Positions 7,403 through 16,722 of a DNA stretch of 64,000 nt are shown here, piece by piece. Positions within the stretch are counted from its first letter, which is position 1. Each line of letters begins with the position of its first letter. Both the position numbers and the translations under genes were made by a program. Below the pieces are notes generated by a model, which worked only from the letters and a program-made list of their open reading frames with translations, had not been told where the DNA came from and did no database searches. Source of the stretch: Caulobacter segnis (GTDB taxonomy: Bacteria; Pseudomonadota; Alphaproteobacteria; Caulobacterales; Caulobacteraceae); NCBI RefSeq assembly GCF_003243465.1, contig NZ_QFQZ01000001.1, positions 62,001 to 126,000 of the forward strand, written 5' to 3'.

Positions 7403-8566
7403 ATGGTCCATCCCGTCTTCGACAACCTGCCGACCACGATCTTCGAGCGCATGAGCGGCTTGGCCCGCCAGCATGGCGCCATCAACCTCGGCCAGGGCTT
7501 TCCCGACGACCAGGGGCCCCTGCCCGTCCGCGAGGCCGCGGCGCGGGCGCTGATCGAGGGGCTGAACCAGTATCCGCCGATGCGCGGCCTGCCCGAGCTG
7601 CGCGCCGCCGTCGCCGGCCACTACGCCCGCGCCCAAGGCCTTGAGCTCGATCCCGACGCTGAGATCACCGTCACCTCCGGCGCGACCGAGGCCCTGGCGG
7701 CGGCGTTCCTGTCGCTGATCTCGCCCGGCGACGAGGTCGTGCTGTTCCAGCCGCTGTACGACGCCTACCTGCCGCTGGTGCGCCGGGCGGGCGGGGTTCC
7801 GAAGCTGGTCTCGCTGAAGCCGCCGCAATGGCGCTTCGACCGCGCGATGCTGGAGGCGGCCTTCTCCGACCGCACGCGGATGGTGGTGCTGAACAGCCCG
7901 CTGAACCCGGCCGGCGTCGTCACCCCCGACGAGGATCTGGCCTTGCTGGCGGAATTCTGCGTCCGCCACGACGTGGTCGCCGTCTGCGACGAGGTCTGGG
8001 AGGCCGTGGTGTTCGACGGCAGCCGCCACCGGCCGCTGATGACCTTCCCGGGGATGCGCGAGCGGACGGTCAAGATCGGCTCGGCCGGCAAGCTGTTCGG
8101 CATGACCGGCTGGAAGGTCGGCTTTCTTTGCGCGGCCCCGCCCCTGACCCGGGCTCTCGCCGCCGCCCACCAGTTCCTGACCTTCACGACCCCGCCGAAC
8201 CTGCAGGCGGGCGTGGCCTGGGGCCTTACGCACCACCGCGCCTGGTTCGACGACATGCCGGCCGCCCTGCAGCGTTCCCGCGACCGCCTGACCGCCGGCC
8301 TGCGCGCCGCCGGCTACGCCGTGCTGGACAGCCAGGGGACCTATTTCCTGAACGTCGACCTGGCCGCCTCGGGGATCGCCCTGGACGACGTCGCCTTCTG
8401 CGAGCGCTGCGTCACCGACTTCGGCGTCGCGGCGATCCCGGTGTCGGCCTTCTTCGCGCAGGATGCCGTGACGAGCGTGGTCCGCCTGTGCTTCGCCAAG
8501 TCCGACGAGACCCTGGACGCGGCGGTGGAGCGCCTGGCCGCGGCGCGGTCGGCGATGGCCGGCTAG
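7403..8566 (+). CDS. PLP-dependent aminotransferase, class I/II
   Basis: A 387-residue fold-type I aminotransferase. Visible landmarks are INLGQGFPD at the N-terminus, VTSGATEAL, NSPLNPAG (the Asn that contacts PLP), CDEVWEAVVF, the Schiff-base Lys230 in SAGKLFGMTGWKVG, and the C-terminal substrate-binding Arg in VVRLCFAKSDE. The pattern is closest to the methionine/kynurenine/glutamine aminotransferase group (YbdL/KAT-like); the exact amino donor cannot be read from sequence. No good ribosome site precedes the ATG, so the mRNA may have a very short leader. Confidence 0.88.
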   Translation: MVHPVFDNLPTTIFERMSGLARQHGAINLGQGFPDDQGPLPVREAAARALIEGLNQYPPMRGLPELRAAVAGHYARAQGLELDPDAEITVTSGATEALAAAFLSLISPGDEVVLFQPLYDAYLPLVRRAGGVPKLVSLKPPQWRFDRAMLEAAFSDRTRMVVLNSPLNPAGVVTPDEDLALLAEFCVRHDVVAVCDEVWEAVVFDGSRHRPLMTFPGMRERTVKIGSAGKLFGMTGWKVGFLCAAPPLTRALAAAHQFLTFTTPPNLQAGVAWGLTHHRAWFDDMPAALQRSRDRLTAGLRAAGYAVLDSQGTYFLNVDLAASGIALDDVAFCERCVTDFGVAAIPVSAFFAQDAVTSVVRLCFAKSDETLDAAVERLAAARSAMAG

Positions 8567-8671
8567 GGTCCGAGCAGGTCGGAGGCCGTCTCTCTTGGTC
8601 GTTGAACCTTGCACGGCCTGGCGAATTGATGACGGGCGCCGCCGTGAGCGCTCCCATCCGCCGGATACGCC

Positions 8672-9454
8672 ATGCTCTTCGAGGTCGAAGCTTCGCTGAC
8701 CTATGACTTTCCCGCGCCCTGCGAGGTGCTGCTGCTGGTCGAGGCCGCGCACGGCGCCGGGCAGACCGTGATCTCGGACGCCCTGACCTTCTGGCCGCCG
8801 GTCGAGGCCGTGCGGGTCGACGACCCGGTCACGGGCGAGCGGCGCACCGTCTTTTCGGCCTCGGGCCGGGTGAACGCCCTCTATCGGGCCAGGATCGAGG
8901 TCGCGCCCGACAGCCAGCCCCTGACCGACGCCGCCGAAATGGCGATCCGCGACCTGCCGAGCGAGGTGCTGCCCTATCTGCGGGCCAGCCGCTACAGCCC
9001 TTCCGACCGGTTCCTGAGGTTCGTCGAGCGCGAGTTCGGGACGCTGCGGGGCGGCGCCAAGGTCGAGGCCATCCTGGGCTGGATCGCCGACCACGTGGAC
9101 TACGAGGCCGGCGTCAGCCACTCGGGAACCACGGCCATCGACACCTTCATCGACCGGGCGGGCGTCTGCCGCGACTTCAGCCATCTGGTCATCGCCCTGT
9201 GCCGGGCGGCCAATGTCCCCGCCCGGGCGGTCAGCGCCTATGCCTGGAAGCTGGAGCCGCCAGACCTGCACGCGGTGGCCGAGGTCTTCGTCGGCGGTCG
9301 CTGGCGGCTGGTCGACGCCACGGGCCTGGCCCCGATCGAGGGCCTGGTCCGCGTGGCCACCGGCCGCGACGCCGCCGACATCGCCTTCATGACCATCTTC
9401 GGCGGCGCGACGCTGGTCGAGCAGCACTTCAGGATCGACCGGGTGGACAGCTAA
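8672..9454 (+). CDS. Transglutaminase-like cysteine protease family protein
   Basis: A 260-residue protein with an N-terminal beta-rich region and a C-terminal transglutaminase core. The catalytic triad is visible as Cys166 (RAGVCRDFSH), His200 (DLHAVAEVF) and Asp215 (LVDATG). No signal peptide is seen, so it is probably cytosolic. Proteins of this kind are found widely in alphaproteobacteria with unknown substrate; they may hydrolyse or cross-link peptides. The gene ends 3 bases from the convergent hybrid kinase gene. Confidence 0.85.
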   Translation: MLFEVEASLTYDFPAPCEVLLLVEAAHGAGQTVISDALTFWPPVEAVRVDDPVTGERRTVFSASGRVNALYRARIEVAPDSQPLTDAAEMAIRDLPSEVLPYLRASRYSPSDRFLRFVEREFGTLRGGAKVEAILGWIADHVDYEAGVSHSGTTAIDTFIDRAGVCRDFSHLVIALCRAANVPARAVSAYAWKLEPPDLHAVAEVFVGGRWRLVDATGLAPIEGLVRVATGRDAADIAFMTIFGGATLVEQHFRIDRVDS

Positions 9455-9457
9455 GCC

Positions 9458-11989
9458 CTATCCGGCCAGCGCCTCGCGCGTGCGGGTCAGGCAGCGGTCC
9501 ATGACCGACAGCAGGTTGCGCAGATCGATCGGCTTGGCCACGTGGGCGTCGCAGCCGGCGTCCAGGCACGTCTTGATCTGGGCCGACATCACGTCGGCGG
9601 TCAGGGCGATGATCGGCAGCCGGCGGAAGCGCGGATCCTGGCGCAGGCGGCGGGTGGCCTCCAGCCCGTCCAGAACCGGCATGTTGACGTCCATCAGGAC
9701 GAGGTCGATCGGCCGCTCGGCCAGCACGTCCAGCGCCACCTGGCCGTTTTCGGCCTCGAACAGCTCGCAGTCGAACGGCTCGAGGAACAGGCGGATGACC
9801 CGGCGGTTGACTGGATGGTCGTCGACCACCAGCACCCGGCGGCCATGCAGGGCGGCGAAGCCCTCGGGGGCCTCGTCGGCGGCGTCGTGATCGGGCGCTT
9901 CGACGGCCTCGGCCGGATCGACCACCATCTCGATCGTGAAGACCGAGCCGCGGCCCTCCTCGCTCTCGACCTGGATCTCGCCGCGCATCATCTCGACCAG
10001 CCGGCGGGTGATGTTCAGGCCAAGGCCCGTGCCGCCGAAATTGCGCGTCGTCGAGGCGTCGGCCTGGGTGAACGGCCGGAACAGCTTGGCGATCGTCTCC
10101 TGGCTCATGCCGATGCCGGTGTCGGAGACGCGCAGCCGCACCCGCACCCGGCCGTCGTCGGTCGGATAACAGGCCAGGCCGACCTCGACCCTGCCCTCGG
10201 TGGTGAACTTCAGGGCGTTGGACACCAGGTTGGTCAGGCACTGGCGCACCCGCACCCCGTCGAACATCAGCGGCCCGGGCGCGGCGCTCTCCAGCCGGAA
10301 CGACAGGGTGACGCCCTTCTCGCGAGCCGTGGGCTGATAGCCGCCGACCAGCCGCGCGCAGCTGCCGACCAGGTCGCCGGTGGTCGGGGCGATCTCCAGC
10401 TTGCCGGCCTCGATCTTGGACAGGTCCAGAATGTCGTTCAGCAGCACCAGCAGGGTGTCGCCGCTGTCGAGGATCAGGTCGACCTGCTCGCGCTGGCGGG
10501 GCGTCAGCACCTCGCTGCGCAGCGCCTGGGCCAGGCCCAGCATGCCGTTCAGCGGCGTGCGCAGTTCGTGGCTCATCACCGCCAGGAAGGCGGACTTGGC
10601 CTGGTTGGCCGCCTCGGCGCGCTCCTGGGCGCCCTTCAGCCGCTTGGAGGCGCGGCGCTGGTGCAGCGCCCAGCCGACGCCGCCGGCGACCAGCACCGCC
10701 AGCAGCAGGGCGATGATCACCGAGGCGCGGACCAGGCTGCGCGACAGGCTGACCTGCTCGGCCAGGCGGCGGCTCTCGTCGCGCTTGGCGCGCAGCTCGC
10801 CGTCGAGGGCGGCGGACATCTCGGCCACGTTGCGGGCGTTGTCGCGGGCGACGCGCAGCGAGTCGGCCCGGCGCCAGGCGTCCAGCTCGCGGAAGGCCTG
10901 GGCCGGGCGGCCCTCGGCCTGGTCGATATAGGCCTTGACCAGGGCCTCCGCCGCCAGGTCGCGCGGTCCCAGGGTGTCGGGAACGGCCTGCATCCGCTGG
11001 AGGTCGGCGCGGGCCGCCGCGGCGCGGCCCAGCTGCGCCAGGGCCGTCGCCCGCAGCCGCAGCATGACGATCTGCAGCCGCCGCTCGGGTCGGTCGATCA
11101 GCGGCTTGGCGTCGGCCAGGCAGCCGAGCACCTGCTGCGGCTGGTCGGACAGGGCGGCGATCTTGGCGCAGAGATAGCGGTCCCAGGTGGTCAGGTCCGC
11201 GTCGCCCGAACTGGCGACCCAGCGATGGTGCAGGGCCGCGAAGCGCCGCGCCTGGTCCAGCGCCCCCAGGTCGGCGGCGGTGTAGGCGATGTCGTAGACC
11301 CGCTCGGTCTTGCGGATGAAGAAGGCGTCGCTCTCGTCCAGCTCGGCCGCCCGGGTCATGTGCTCCAGGGCGCCTTCCTTGTCGCCCATGTCCGACAGCG
11401 TGTAGCTGTGGATCTGGTGGAGCTCGGCGACCACCGGCTGGGCGATCTCGTCGCTGCTCTCGGCCTCGTTGGTCAGCTCGGTCGCCAGGCGGGCGGCCTC
11501 GCGCCAGCGGCCGACCTGGCCCAGGTGGCGGACGCGCTCGATGCCCGCCATCAGCCGGATGTCCGGGCCCGAATGCTTCAGGAAACGGTCCCAGTCGGCG
11601 TCGGTGAAGACGCGGTAGCCCTCTGTCTCGTGGCGCAGCGCCTTGACTTCCAGGTCGACCAGGGCGGCCAGGGCCGGGTCGTTGTCGCGCCGCGCCACGG
11701 CGCGGGCGCGCTCGGCCCAGGGCTCGAGCCGCCGGCGGATCTGGTTGCTCTTGTAGGCGTACAGCACCCGCCAGGTGTCGTAGAGCCGCTTTCGCCCGGT
11801 CTCGGCCAGGGCCACGTAACCGGCGCGCTCGACGTCCTGGTTGTCCTTCGAGGGTCGCACGCCGTCGACGCCGATCTTGCGGCTCAGCTGGTCCAGACGC
11901 TGGCCCAGGGGCGCGCCGGACTGGGCCAGCGCCGCGCCGGCCGCCAGGGTCCCCACCAGTACGACTGAGATCAAAAAACGACGCAACAC
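9458..11989 (-). CDS. Hybrid sensor histidine kinase with TPR-like sensor region and receiver
   Basis: 843 residues from GTG 11989, which is preceded by GGGGAT and gives a classic signal peptide ending near ALAQSG; longer readings upstream lack this. A helical, TPR-like periplasmic region of about 400 residues precedes one membrane span, HisKA with phospho-acceptor His474 in SHELRTPLNG, HATPase (NLVSNALKF, DTGIGM, GGTGLGLNI) and a receiver with Asp767 in LVLMDVNMPVLDG. There is no C-terminal HPt domain and no adjacent response regulator, so phosphotransfer partners must lie elsewhere. The large periplasmic helical region may sense a protein or peptide ligand (inference). Confidence 0.92.
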   Translation of the reverse strand: MLRRFLISVVLVGTLAAGAALAQSGAPLGQRLDQLSRKIGVDGVRPSKDNQDVERAGYVALAETGRKRLYDTWRVLYAYKSNQIRRRLEPWAERARAVARRDNDPALAALVDLEVKALRHETEGYRVFTDADWDRFLKHSGPDIRLMAGIERVRHLGQVGRWREAARLATELTNEAESSDEIAQPVVAELHQIHSYTLSDMGDKEGALEHMTRAAELDESDAFFIRKTERVYDIAYTAADLGALDQARRFAALHHRWVASSGDADLTTWDRYLCAKIAALSDQPQQVLGCLADAKPLIDRPERRLQIVMLRLRATALAQLGRAAAARADLQRMQAVPDTLGPRDLAAEALVKAYIDQAEGRPAQAFRELDAWRRADSLRVARDNARNVAEMSAALDGELRAKRDESRRLAEQVSLSRSLVRASVIIALLLAVLVAGGVGWALHQRRASKRLKGAQERAEAANQAKSAFLAVMSHELRTPLNGMLGLAQALRSEVLTPRQREQVDLILDSGDTLLVLLNDILDLSKIEAGKLEIAPTTGDLVGSCARLVGGYQPTAREKGVTLSFRLESAAPGPLMFDGVRVRQCLTNLVSNALKFTTEGRVEVGLACYPTDDGRVRVRLRVSDTGIGMSQETIAKLFRPFTQADASTTRNFGGTGLGLNITRRLVEMMRGEIQVESEEGRGSVFTIEMVVDPAEAVEAPDHDAADEAPEGFAALHGRRVLVVDDHPVNRRVIRLFLEPFDCELFEAENGQVALDVLAERPIDLVLMDVNMPVLDGLEATRRLRQDPRFRRLPIIALTADVMSAQIKTCLDAGCDAHVAKPIDLRNLLSVMDRCLTRTREALAG

Positions 11990-12065
11990 GGATCCCCGGA
12001 CCTGGCAGGAACCCTTTGCGGCAAACGATGTATGAGGCGTTAAGCTTACCGGCCCGGTTGCGGCG

Positions 12066-12830
12066 TCAGATCGTCGCTCCGCCATCCACAACCATGGCTT
12101 GTCCTGTCATGAAGCTTCCGGCCCGCGAGGCCAGATAGACCGCCGCCCCCGCCAGCTCGTCCGGCTCGCCGATTCGCCGCAGCGGCACGGTGCGGGTCGA
12201 GCGCTCCAACGTCTCCGGATTTTCCCAGAGCGCGCGGGCGAAGTCGGTCTTGATCAGGCCCGGCGCGATGCAGTTGACCCGCACGTTGTCGGGGCCGAAC
12301 TCGTGGGCCAGGTTGCGGGCCAATTGGAAGTCGGCGGCCTTGGAGATGTTGTAGGCGCCGATGATGGCGTTGCCGCGCAGGCCGCCGATCGAGGACACGA
12401 TGATGATCGCCCCGTCCTTGCGAGCCCGCATCTCCGGCGCGACCATGCCGATCAGCCAGTGATTGCTGATGATGTTGTTGTCCAGGATCTTGCGGAACTG
12501 GTCGTCGGCGATCCCCGCCATCGGGCCGTAATAGGGATTGCTGGCGGCGTTGCAGACGCAGATGTCGACCTGGCCGAACGCCTTGCGGGTCTCGTCGACC
12601 AGGTTTTGCAGCTCCTCCTTCGAAGCGATATTGGCCGGGACGGCGATGGCCGTTCCCGCGCCGTGCCTGGCGTTGAGCGCCGCCGCGACCTCCTCGCAGG
12701 GTCCGGCCTTGCGCGAGGAGATCACCACCTTGGCGCCGTGCTCGGCCATCCGCTCGGCGATCGCCTTGCCGATGCCCCGCGAGGACCCGGTGATGATCGC
12801 CACCTTGCCGGAAAGGTCGAAGAGGTTCAC
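12066..12830 (-). CDS. SDR-family NAD(P)-dependent oxidoreductase
   Basis: 254 residues with a complete short-chain dehydrogenase signature: TGSSRGIGKA for the dinucleotide, CNAAS for the active-site Asn strand, and the catalytic residues Ser147, Tyr160 and Lys164 (GAYNISKAA). The C-terminal VVDGGATI is typical of classical SDRs. The substrate cannot be predicted. It lies 76 bases upstream of, and co-directional with, the hybrid kinase gene. Confidence 0.9.
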   Translation of the reverse strand: MNLFDLSGKVAIITGSSRGIGKAIAERMAEHGAKVVISSRKAGPCEEVAAALNARHGAGTAIAVPANIASKEELQNLVDETRKAFGQVDICVCNAASNPYYGPMAGIADDQFRKILDNNIISNHWLIGMVAPEMRARKDGAIIIVSSIGGLRGNAIIGAYNISKAADFQLARNLAHEFGPDNVRVNCIAPGLIKTDFARALWENPETLERSTRTVPLRRIGEPDELAGAAVYLASRAGSFMTGQAMVVDGGATI

Positions 12831-12902
12831 GGCGCACTCCCTAAACGCTTGTTTGAATTTCGGGCACAGTGCGGCGGGTAGGCGATTGGGTCAAGCGCGC
12901 TC

Positions 12903-13021
12903 AAATCCTCCCCCTGGCGGGGGAGGTGTCGGCGCGAAGCGACGACGGAGGGGGAAGAGGCAGGCGCTCAAGCACTTCCCCCTCCGGCCCTCGGCCACCT
13001 CTCCGCTGGGGGAGGATTTTT
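12903..13021. repeat. Dispersed imperfect palindrome, family A
   Basis: A 119-base intergenic element whose two ends are near reverse complements: the left arm begins AAATCCTCCCCC and reads GGGGGAGGTG, with a GACGGAGGGGGAAG block; the right arm has CTTCCCCCTCC and ends GGGGGAGGATTTTT. A diverged copy lies at 38056-38195. It would fold into a long stem in RNA. It may be a mobile REP-like relic or a transcription stop between the divergent genes around it. Confidence 0.75.
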
Positions 13022-13094
13022 CTCATCCACCTTTGTCGGCCCTCGCGCCATCGCCGCGTCCTTGAGGCAAGATCGCACCCGCCAGGAGACGCCC

Positions 13095-13580
13095 ATGCCG
13101 CTCGACACCGCCCCCGCCGCTTCCGAAGACCGCGACCTGTTCATCGAACGGGTGATCGATGTCCCGCGCGAGACGCTCTACCAATGCTGGACCTCGCCCG
13201 AGCTGCTGCCCCAATGGTTCTGCCCCAAGCCCTGGTACGTCTCCGACGTGCGCCAGGACGTCCGGACCGGCGGCAACAGCTACCTCGTGATGAACGGCCC
13301 GAACGGCGAGCGCGTGCCGCAGCCCGGCGTCTATCTGGAGGTGGTCCCGAACGCGAAGCTGGTCTTCACCGACGCCTTCACCGAGACCTGGAAGCCCTCG
13401 GCCAAGCCGTTCATGGTCGGGATCGTCACTTTCGAGGACCTCCCCGGCGGCAAGACCCGCTACCGCGCCACGGCCCGCCACTGGACCGTCGAGGACCGCG
13501 ACACCCACGAGAAGATGGGCTTCCACGAAGGCTGGGGCATAGCGACGGACCAGCTTGAGGCCCTGGCCAAGACGCTCTGA
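13095..13580 (+). CDS. SRPBCC (AHSA1-like) domain protein
   Basis: 161 residues forming one START/Bet v1-like fold of the AHSA1 type: RVIDVPRETLYQCWTSPELLPQWF at the start and a C-terminal helix GFHEGWGIATDQLEALAKTL. Such proteins bind hydrophobic ligands in a cavity; in bacteria the ligand is rarely known. ATG 13095 is preferred over an in-frame upstream start because AGGAG precedes it by 6 bases. The next gene (DUF1801) begins 6 bases after the stop, so the pair is probably an operon. Genes for these two families often sit together. Confidence 0.85.
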   Translation: MPLDTAPAASEDRDLFIERVIDVPRETLYQCWTSPELLPQWFCPKPWYVSDVRQDVRTGGNSYLVMNGPNGERVPQPGVYLEVVPNAKLVFTDAFTETWKPSAKPFMVGIVTFEDLPGGKTRYRATARHWTVEDRDTHEKMGFHEGWGIATDQLEALAKTL

Positions 13581-13586
13581 GACGCC

Positions 13587-13967
13587 ATGCGCTCTATCGA
13601 GGACTTCCGCTCGGGCCTGGACGCCGAGACCCTGGAGACGGTCGACCGGCTCAGGTCGATCGCCGCCGCCGCCCATCCGGACCTCGTCGAGCGGATCAAG
13701 TGGAACGCACCCAGCTTCGCCCTCGGCGAGGACGACCTGATCACGCTCGGCCTGGAGCGGCGCGGCGGGGTTCGCCTCGTCCTGCACCGGGGCGCGAGGC
13801 CGAAGAATCCGGCCGGCTTCGCCTTCGACGATCCCGCCGGCCTGGCGCGCTGGCCGGCGGTCGACCGCGGCGTCATGGTGTTCAACGACCTCGCCGCGGT
13901 CGAGGCGGCGGAGACGGCCGTGGGCGACCTCTGCGCCCGCTGGGTCGCTCGCGTTCTGGCGGGCTGA
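13587..13967 (+). CDS. DUF1801 (YdhG-like) protein
   Basis: 126 residues with the DUF1801 pattern: an N-terminal helix, LVERIKWNAPSFAL (the conserved K-W-x-x-P-S/T-F core), GVRLVLHRG, and VMVFNDLAAVEA. Related to the frataxin-like YdhG/YjbR fold; biochemical role unknown. It is tightly downstream of the SRPBCC gene and ends 13 bases before the convergent extensin-like gene. Confidence 0.82.
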   Translation: MRSIEDFRSGLDAETLETVDRLRSIAAAAHPDLVERIKWNAPSFALGEDDLITLGLERRGGVRLVLHRGARPKNPAGFAFDDPAGLARWPAVDRGVMVFNDLAAVEAAETAVGDLCARWVARVLAG

Positions 13968-13980
13968 GCTCAGCCCTGGC

Positions 13981-14694
13981 TCACCGGCAGAGGCTGTAGC
14001 CCGCCGGGTTCAGGTGCAGGTGGTCGGCGTGGGCGGCGTTGTAGTCCGGGCTCAGCACCACGCCGAACACCCGGCAGGCGCCGTCGCGGACCGCCCGGAT
14101 GAAGCGCCCTTCGTCGCTGTCGCGGCGGAAGTCGCGGGCCACGGTGATCCGGCGGCCGTCGGCCAGGCGGAATCCGGCGATGTCGAGGGCGTTGGCGAGG
14201 GCGTGCTCGCTGGGCCGCTCGCCCGGCCGGCCATAGATCGTGCGACAGGCATAGGTCCCGAGGTGGTCGACGCGGACCACCGGCCGCCCCAGCCGCTCGC
14301 GCGCCGCCGGGGCCACCACCTGCCGCTCCCACAGCGCATAGCGCAGGGCCATCGGGCAGGTCATGACCGGGGCGGCCGGCGAGAGCTTGCCGGACACGCG
14401 GACCGTATCGCGGGTCGAGCAGAAGCCCTCGTCCCGCTCGGGCTGGTCGACGACGCTCAGTCCGCCCTCCCGCAGCGCCGCCCGGCACGCCGCGGGGTCC
14501 GAGGCGATCCGAGACAGCTTGCCCGCCGTCGCCAGGCCGATGGGCTGATTCAGGGAGAAGGGCTTCCACGGCAGGTCCTGGGCCGGCGCGATCCGGTCGA
14601 TCAGGATCAGCAGCAGCAGCCCGGCCAGGACCGCCTCCAGCAGGAGCGTCCACAGGCCGGCCAAGGCCAGGGCTTCGGGAGAGACCGGTTTCAC
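13981..14694 (-). CDS. Extensin-like C-terminal domain protein
   Basis: 237 residues: one N-terminal membrane span (about 11-35) and a periplasmic extensin-like_C domain. Seen are the paired cysteines (TYACRTI, GACRVF, YSLCR), the SEHALANALDIAGF motif and HADHLHL; the His/Asp arrangement resembles M15-type peptidases, so a cell-wall peptide substrate is plausible. The start is a GTG with no clear ribosome site. Common and uncharacterised in alphaproteobacteria. Confidence 0.85.
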   Translation of the reverse strand: MKPVSPEALALAGLWTLLLEAVLAGLLLLILIDRIAPAQDLPWKPFSLNQPIGLATAGKLSRIASDPAACRAALREGGLSVVDQPERDEGFCSTRDTVRVSGKLSPAAPVMTCPMALRYALWERQVVAPAARERLGRPVVRVDHLGTYACRTIYGRPGERPSEHALANALDIAGFRLADGRRITVARDFRRDSDEGRFIRAVRDGACRVFGVVLSPDYNAAHADHLHLNPAGYSLCR

Positions 14695-14758
14695 GCGTGA
14701 CCAACGAAGCGGAGGACGGTCGGTTCAGCCGGGACGCCAATTCTCGCCTCCAACATCC

Positions 14759-14797
14759 GGCCTCCCCCGCGAACGCCGGGGCCCAGATCCATCCGGA
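14759..14797 (+). repeat. Dispersed repeat, family B (single arm)
   Basis: A 39-base segment containing CCTCCCCCGCGAACGCCGGG followed by GCCCAGATCCATCCGG. It closely matches both arms of the element at 35880-36006. A weak partner arm (GCTGGATCCCGGC) lies near 14850, so this may be a decayed full copy. Confidence 0.7.
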
Positions 14798-14973
14798 GCG
14801 TTTTGCGCTGACGCGACAGGACGCGGGCCACGCGGCGGACACGTCAGGGGTTCGAGCTGGATCCCGGCAGGCGTTTACGCTCGGGCGCGCGAACGCGACC
14901 CGTGGCGCCGGGAAGGCCGGTTGAGTAACGGCGCAGGCCACGACACCCCTTGGCGCGGGCGGCGAAAGCGGCC

Positions 14974-16362
14974 ATGGGACCGGCCATGACCGCCTCCGCC
15001 TCTTCCCGGCGCCTGATCGACAAGGCCCTGGCCCCGCGCTTCGCCCTGCTTTGCCTGGGCATCTGGCTGAACGCCGCCGACACCCTGGTGACGGCGACGA
15101 TCATGCCCAGCGTCGCGCGCGACATCGGCGGCTACGCCTATTTCGGCTGGTCGGTGGCGGCCTATCTGACCGGTTCGATCGTCGCCGGGGCGTGCTCGGG
15201 CAAGCTGTCGCTGGCGATGGGCCTGCGGCGGGCCACGGCGCTCAGCGGCCTGGTCTACGCGATCGGCTGCGCGATGAGCGCCCTGGCGCCGGAGTTCGTC
15301 ACCTTCATCCTCGGCCGGCTGGTCCAGGGCCTGGGCGCCGGGGCCGTGGTGGCCCTGTGCTACGTGGCGATCACCGCCCTCTTCCCGGAGAGCCTGTGGC
15401 CGCGCGTCTATGGCGCGGTGGCGGGGGTCTGGGGCGCGGCGACCCTGCTGGGCCCGACCCTGGGCGGCCTGTTCGCCGCCGCGGGCTTCTGGCGCGGCGC
15501 GTTCTGGATGTTCGTCGTCCAGGCGATCATCTTCATCGGCGCCGTCATGGCCATGCTGCCGGCCGAGAAGGGCGACGCCGCCCGGGGCCGCGTGCCCGTC
15601 CCGCAGCTGGCCCTGCTGGTGCTGGCCGTCAGCCTGATCGGCGCGGCCGGCGTCGTCGCCTCGCCCCAGCTGGCGGTGGGCCTGGCGATCGGCGGCGTCA
15701 TCGGCATGGCCGCCATGCTGGCCGTCAACGCCAGGCCCCACGACCGCCTGCTGCCCAGCAGCGCCGCCGACCTGTCGACCGCCACGGGCCTGGGCCTCTT
15801 GACCATCTTCGCGACCGAGGCGGCGGTGATCGGCTTCACCGTCTATGGCCCGGCCTTCATCCAGGCCCGGCATCACGCCTCGCCGCTGCTGGCGGGCTAT
15901 ATTGTCGGCGCCATCGCGGCCGGCTGGACGACCTGCGCCATGCTGGTCGGCAAGGTCCCGGCCGAGCGGGACGGCCGCTTCGTGCGGCTGGGGGTCGTCG
16001 TCATCCTGCTGGGCGCTCTCGCCAGCGCCTGGGCGACGCCGCGCGGGACGCTGGTCGAGACCGCCCTCGCCTTCGCCCTGCTGGGCGCGGGCTTTGGCCT
16101 GTGCCACGCCTTCATCGCCCGCCGGACCATCGGCGGCGCGCCCGCCGACGAGCAGGCCATGGCCTCGGGGGCGGTGCCGACCTCGCATCTGATCGGCGGC
16201 GCCACCGGCGCGGCGGGCGCGGGCGCGATGGCCAACCTGCTGGGCTTCAGCCACGGGATCGACCCGACGCTGGCGGGCGAGCGTGGCCCGCTGCTGTTCG
16301 CCGCCTTCCTGCCGCTGGCCGTGATGGGCGTGCTGGCGGCGTGGCGGCTGGGGCGGCGCTGA
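14974..16362 (+). CDS. MFS transporter
   Basis: About 462 residues with 12-14 predicted membrane spans. The N-terminal motif region LCLGIWLNAADTLVTATIMP resembles the drug:H+ antiporter DHA2 branch, and motif-A-like SGKLSLAMGLRRATA follows helix 2. The cytoplasmic start could be ATG 14974 or ATG 14986; neither has a strong ribosome site. The exported substrate is unknown. The stop abuts the convergent hepT gene with no gap. Confidence 0.87.
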   Translation: MGPAMTASASSRRLIDKALAPRFALLCLGIWLNAADTLVTATIMPSVARDIGGYAYFGWSVAAYLTGSIVAGACSGKLSLAMGLRRATALSGLVYAIGCAMSALAPEFVTFILGRLVQGLGAGAVVALCYVAITALFPESLWPRVYGAVAGVWGAATLLGPTLGGLFAAAGFWRGAFWMFVVQAIIFIGAVMAMLPAEKGDAARGRVPVPQLALLVLAVSLIGAAGVVASPQLAVGLAIGGVIGMAAMLAVNARPHDRLLPSSAADLSTATGLGLLTIFATEAAVIGFTVYGPAFIQARHHASPLLAGYIVGAIAAGWTTCAMLVGKVPAERDGRFVRLGVVVILLGALASAWATPRGTLVETALAFALLGAGFGLCHAFIARRTIGGAPADEQAMASGAVPTSHLIGGATGAAGAGAMANLLGFSHGIDPTLAGERGPLLFAAFLPLAVMGVLAAWRLGRR

Positions 16363-16722
16363 CTAACGCGTCGCCAAGGCGCGCGACATCTGGTCGACGG
16401 CGACTTCCAGGTCTTCGAGCCGCGTTGTCACGATCGTCCAGATCACATCAGGGTCCACGTCCGGATAGCCATGGGAAACCAGGTTTCGCACCGCGACGAT
16501 CTGAGTCCAGGGCGGCGCTGGATCGACGACCGCTTTCAGGCTGTCCGGGAGCTTGGAAACCGACTCTCCAATAACCTGGATGTTCATGAGCACGGCGTCG
16601 AAGGCCATGAACGACGCCTCCAGACCATCGGCGTCGAGGCCAGCCGGGTAGAGACGGATCCGCTGGATCGCCTTTTCGATATCGCCCAGCCGCGCTGCGG
16701 CGTCGCGCGATGTCTTAGACAT
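16363..16722 (-). CDS. hepT: HepT-like HEPN ribonuclease toxin
   Basis: 119 residues of the HEPN/DUF86 fold. The catalytic and modification motif RX4HXY is intact as Arg79, His84 and Tyr86 (RNLVSHGY). In the characterised family His and Arg form the RNase site, and the partner MntA adds AMP to the Tyr to neutralise the toxin. The start overlaps the end of the mntA gene by 8 bases, so the antitoxin is made first and the two are translationally coupled. Confidence 0.9.
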   Translation of the reverse strand: MSKTSRDAAARLGDIEKAIQRIRLYPAGLDADGLEASFMAFDAVLMNIQVIGESVSKLPDSLKAVVDPAPPWTQIVAVRNLVSHGYPDVDPDVIWTIVTTRLEDLEVAVDQMSRALATR

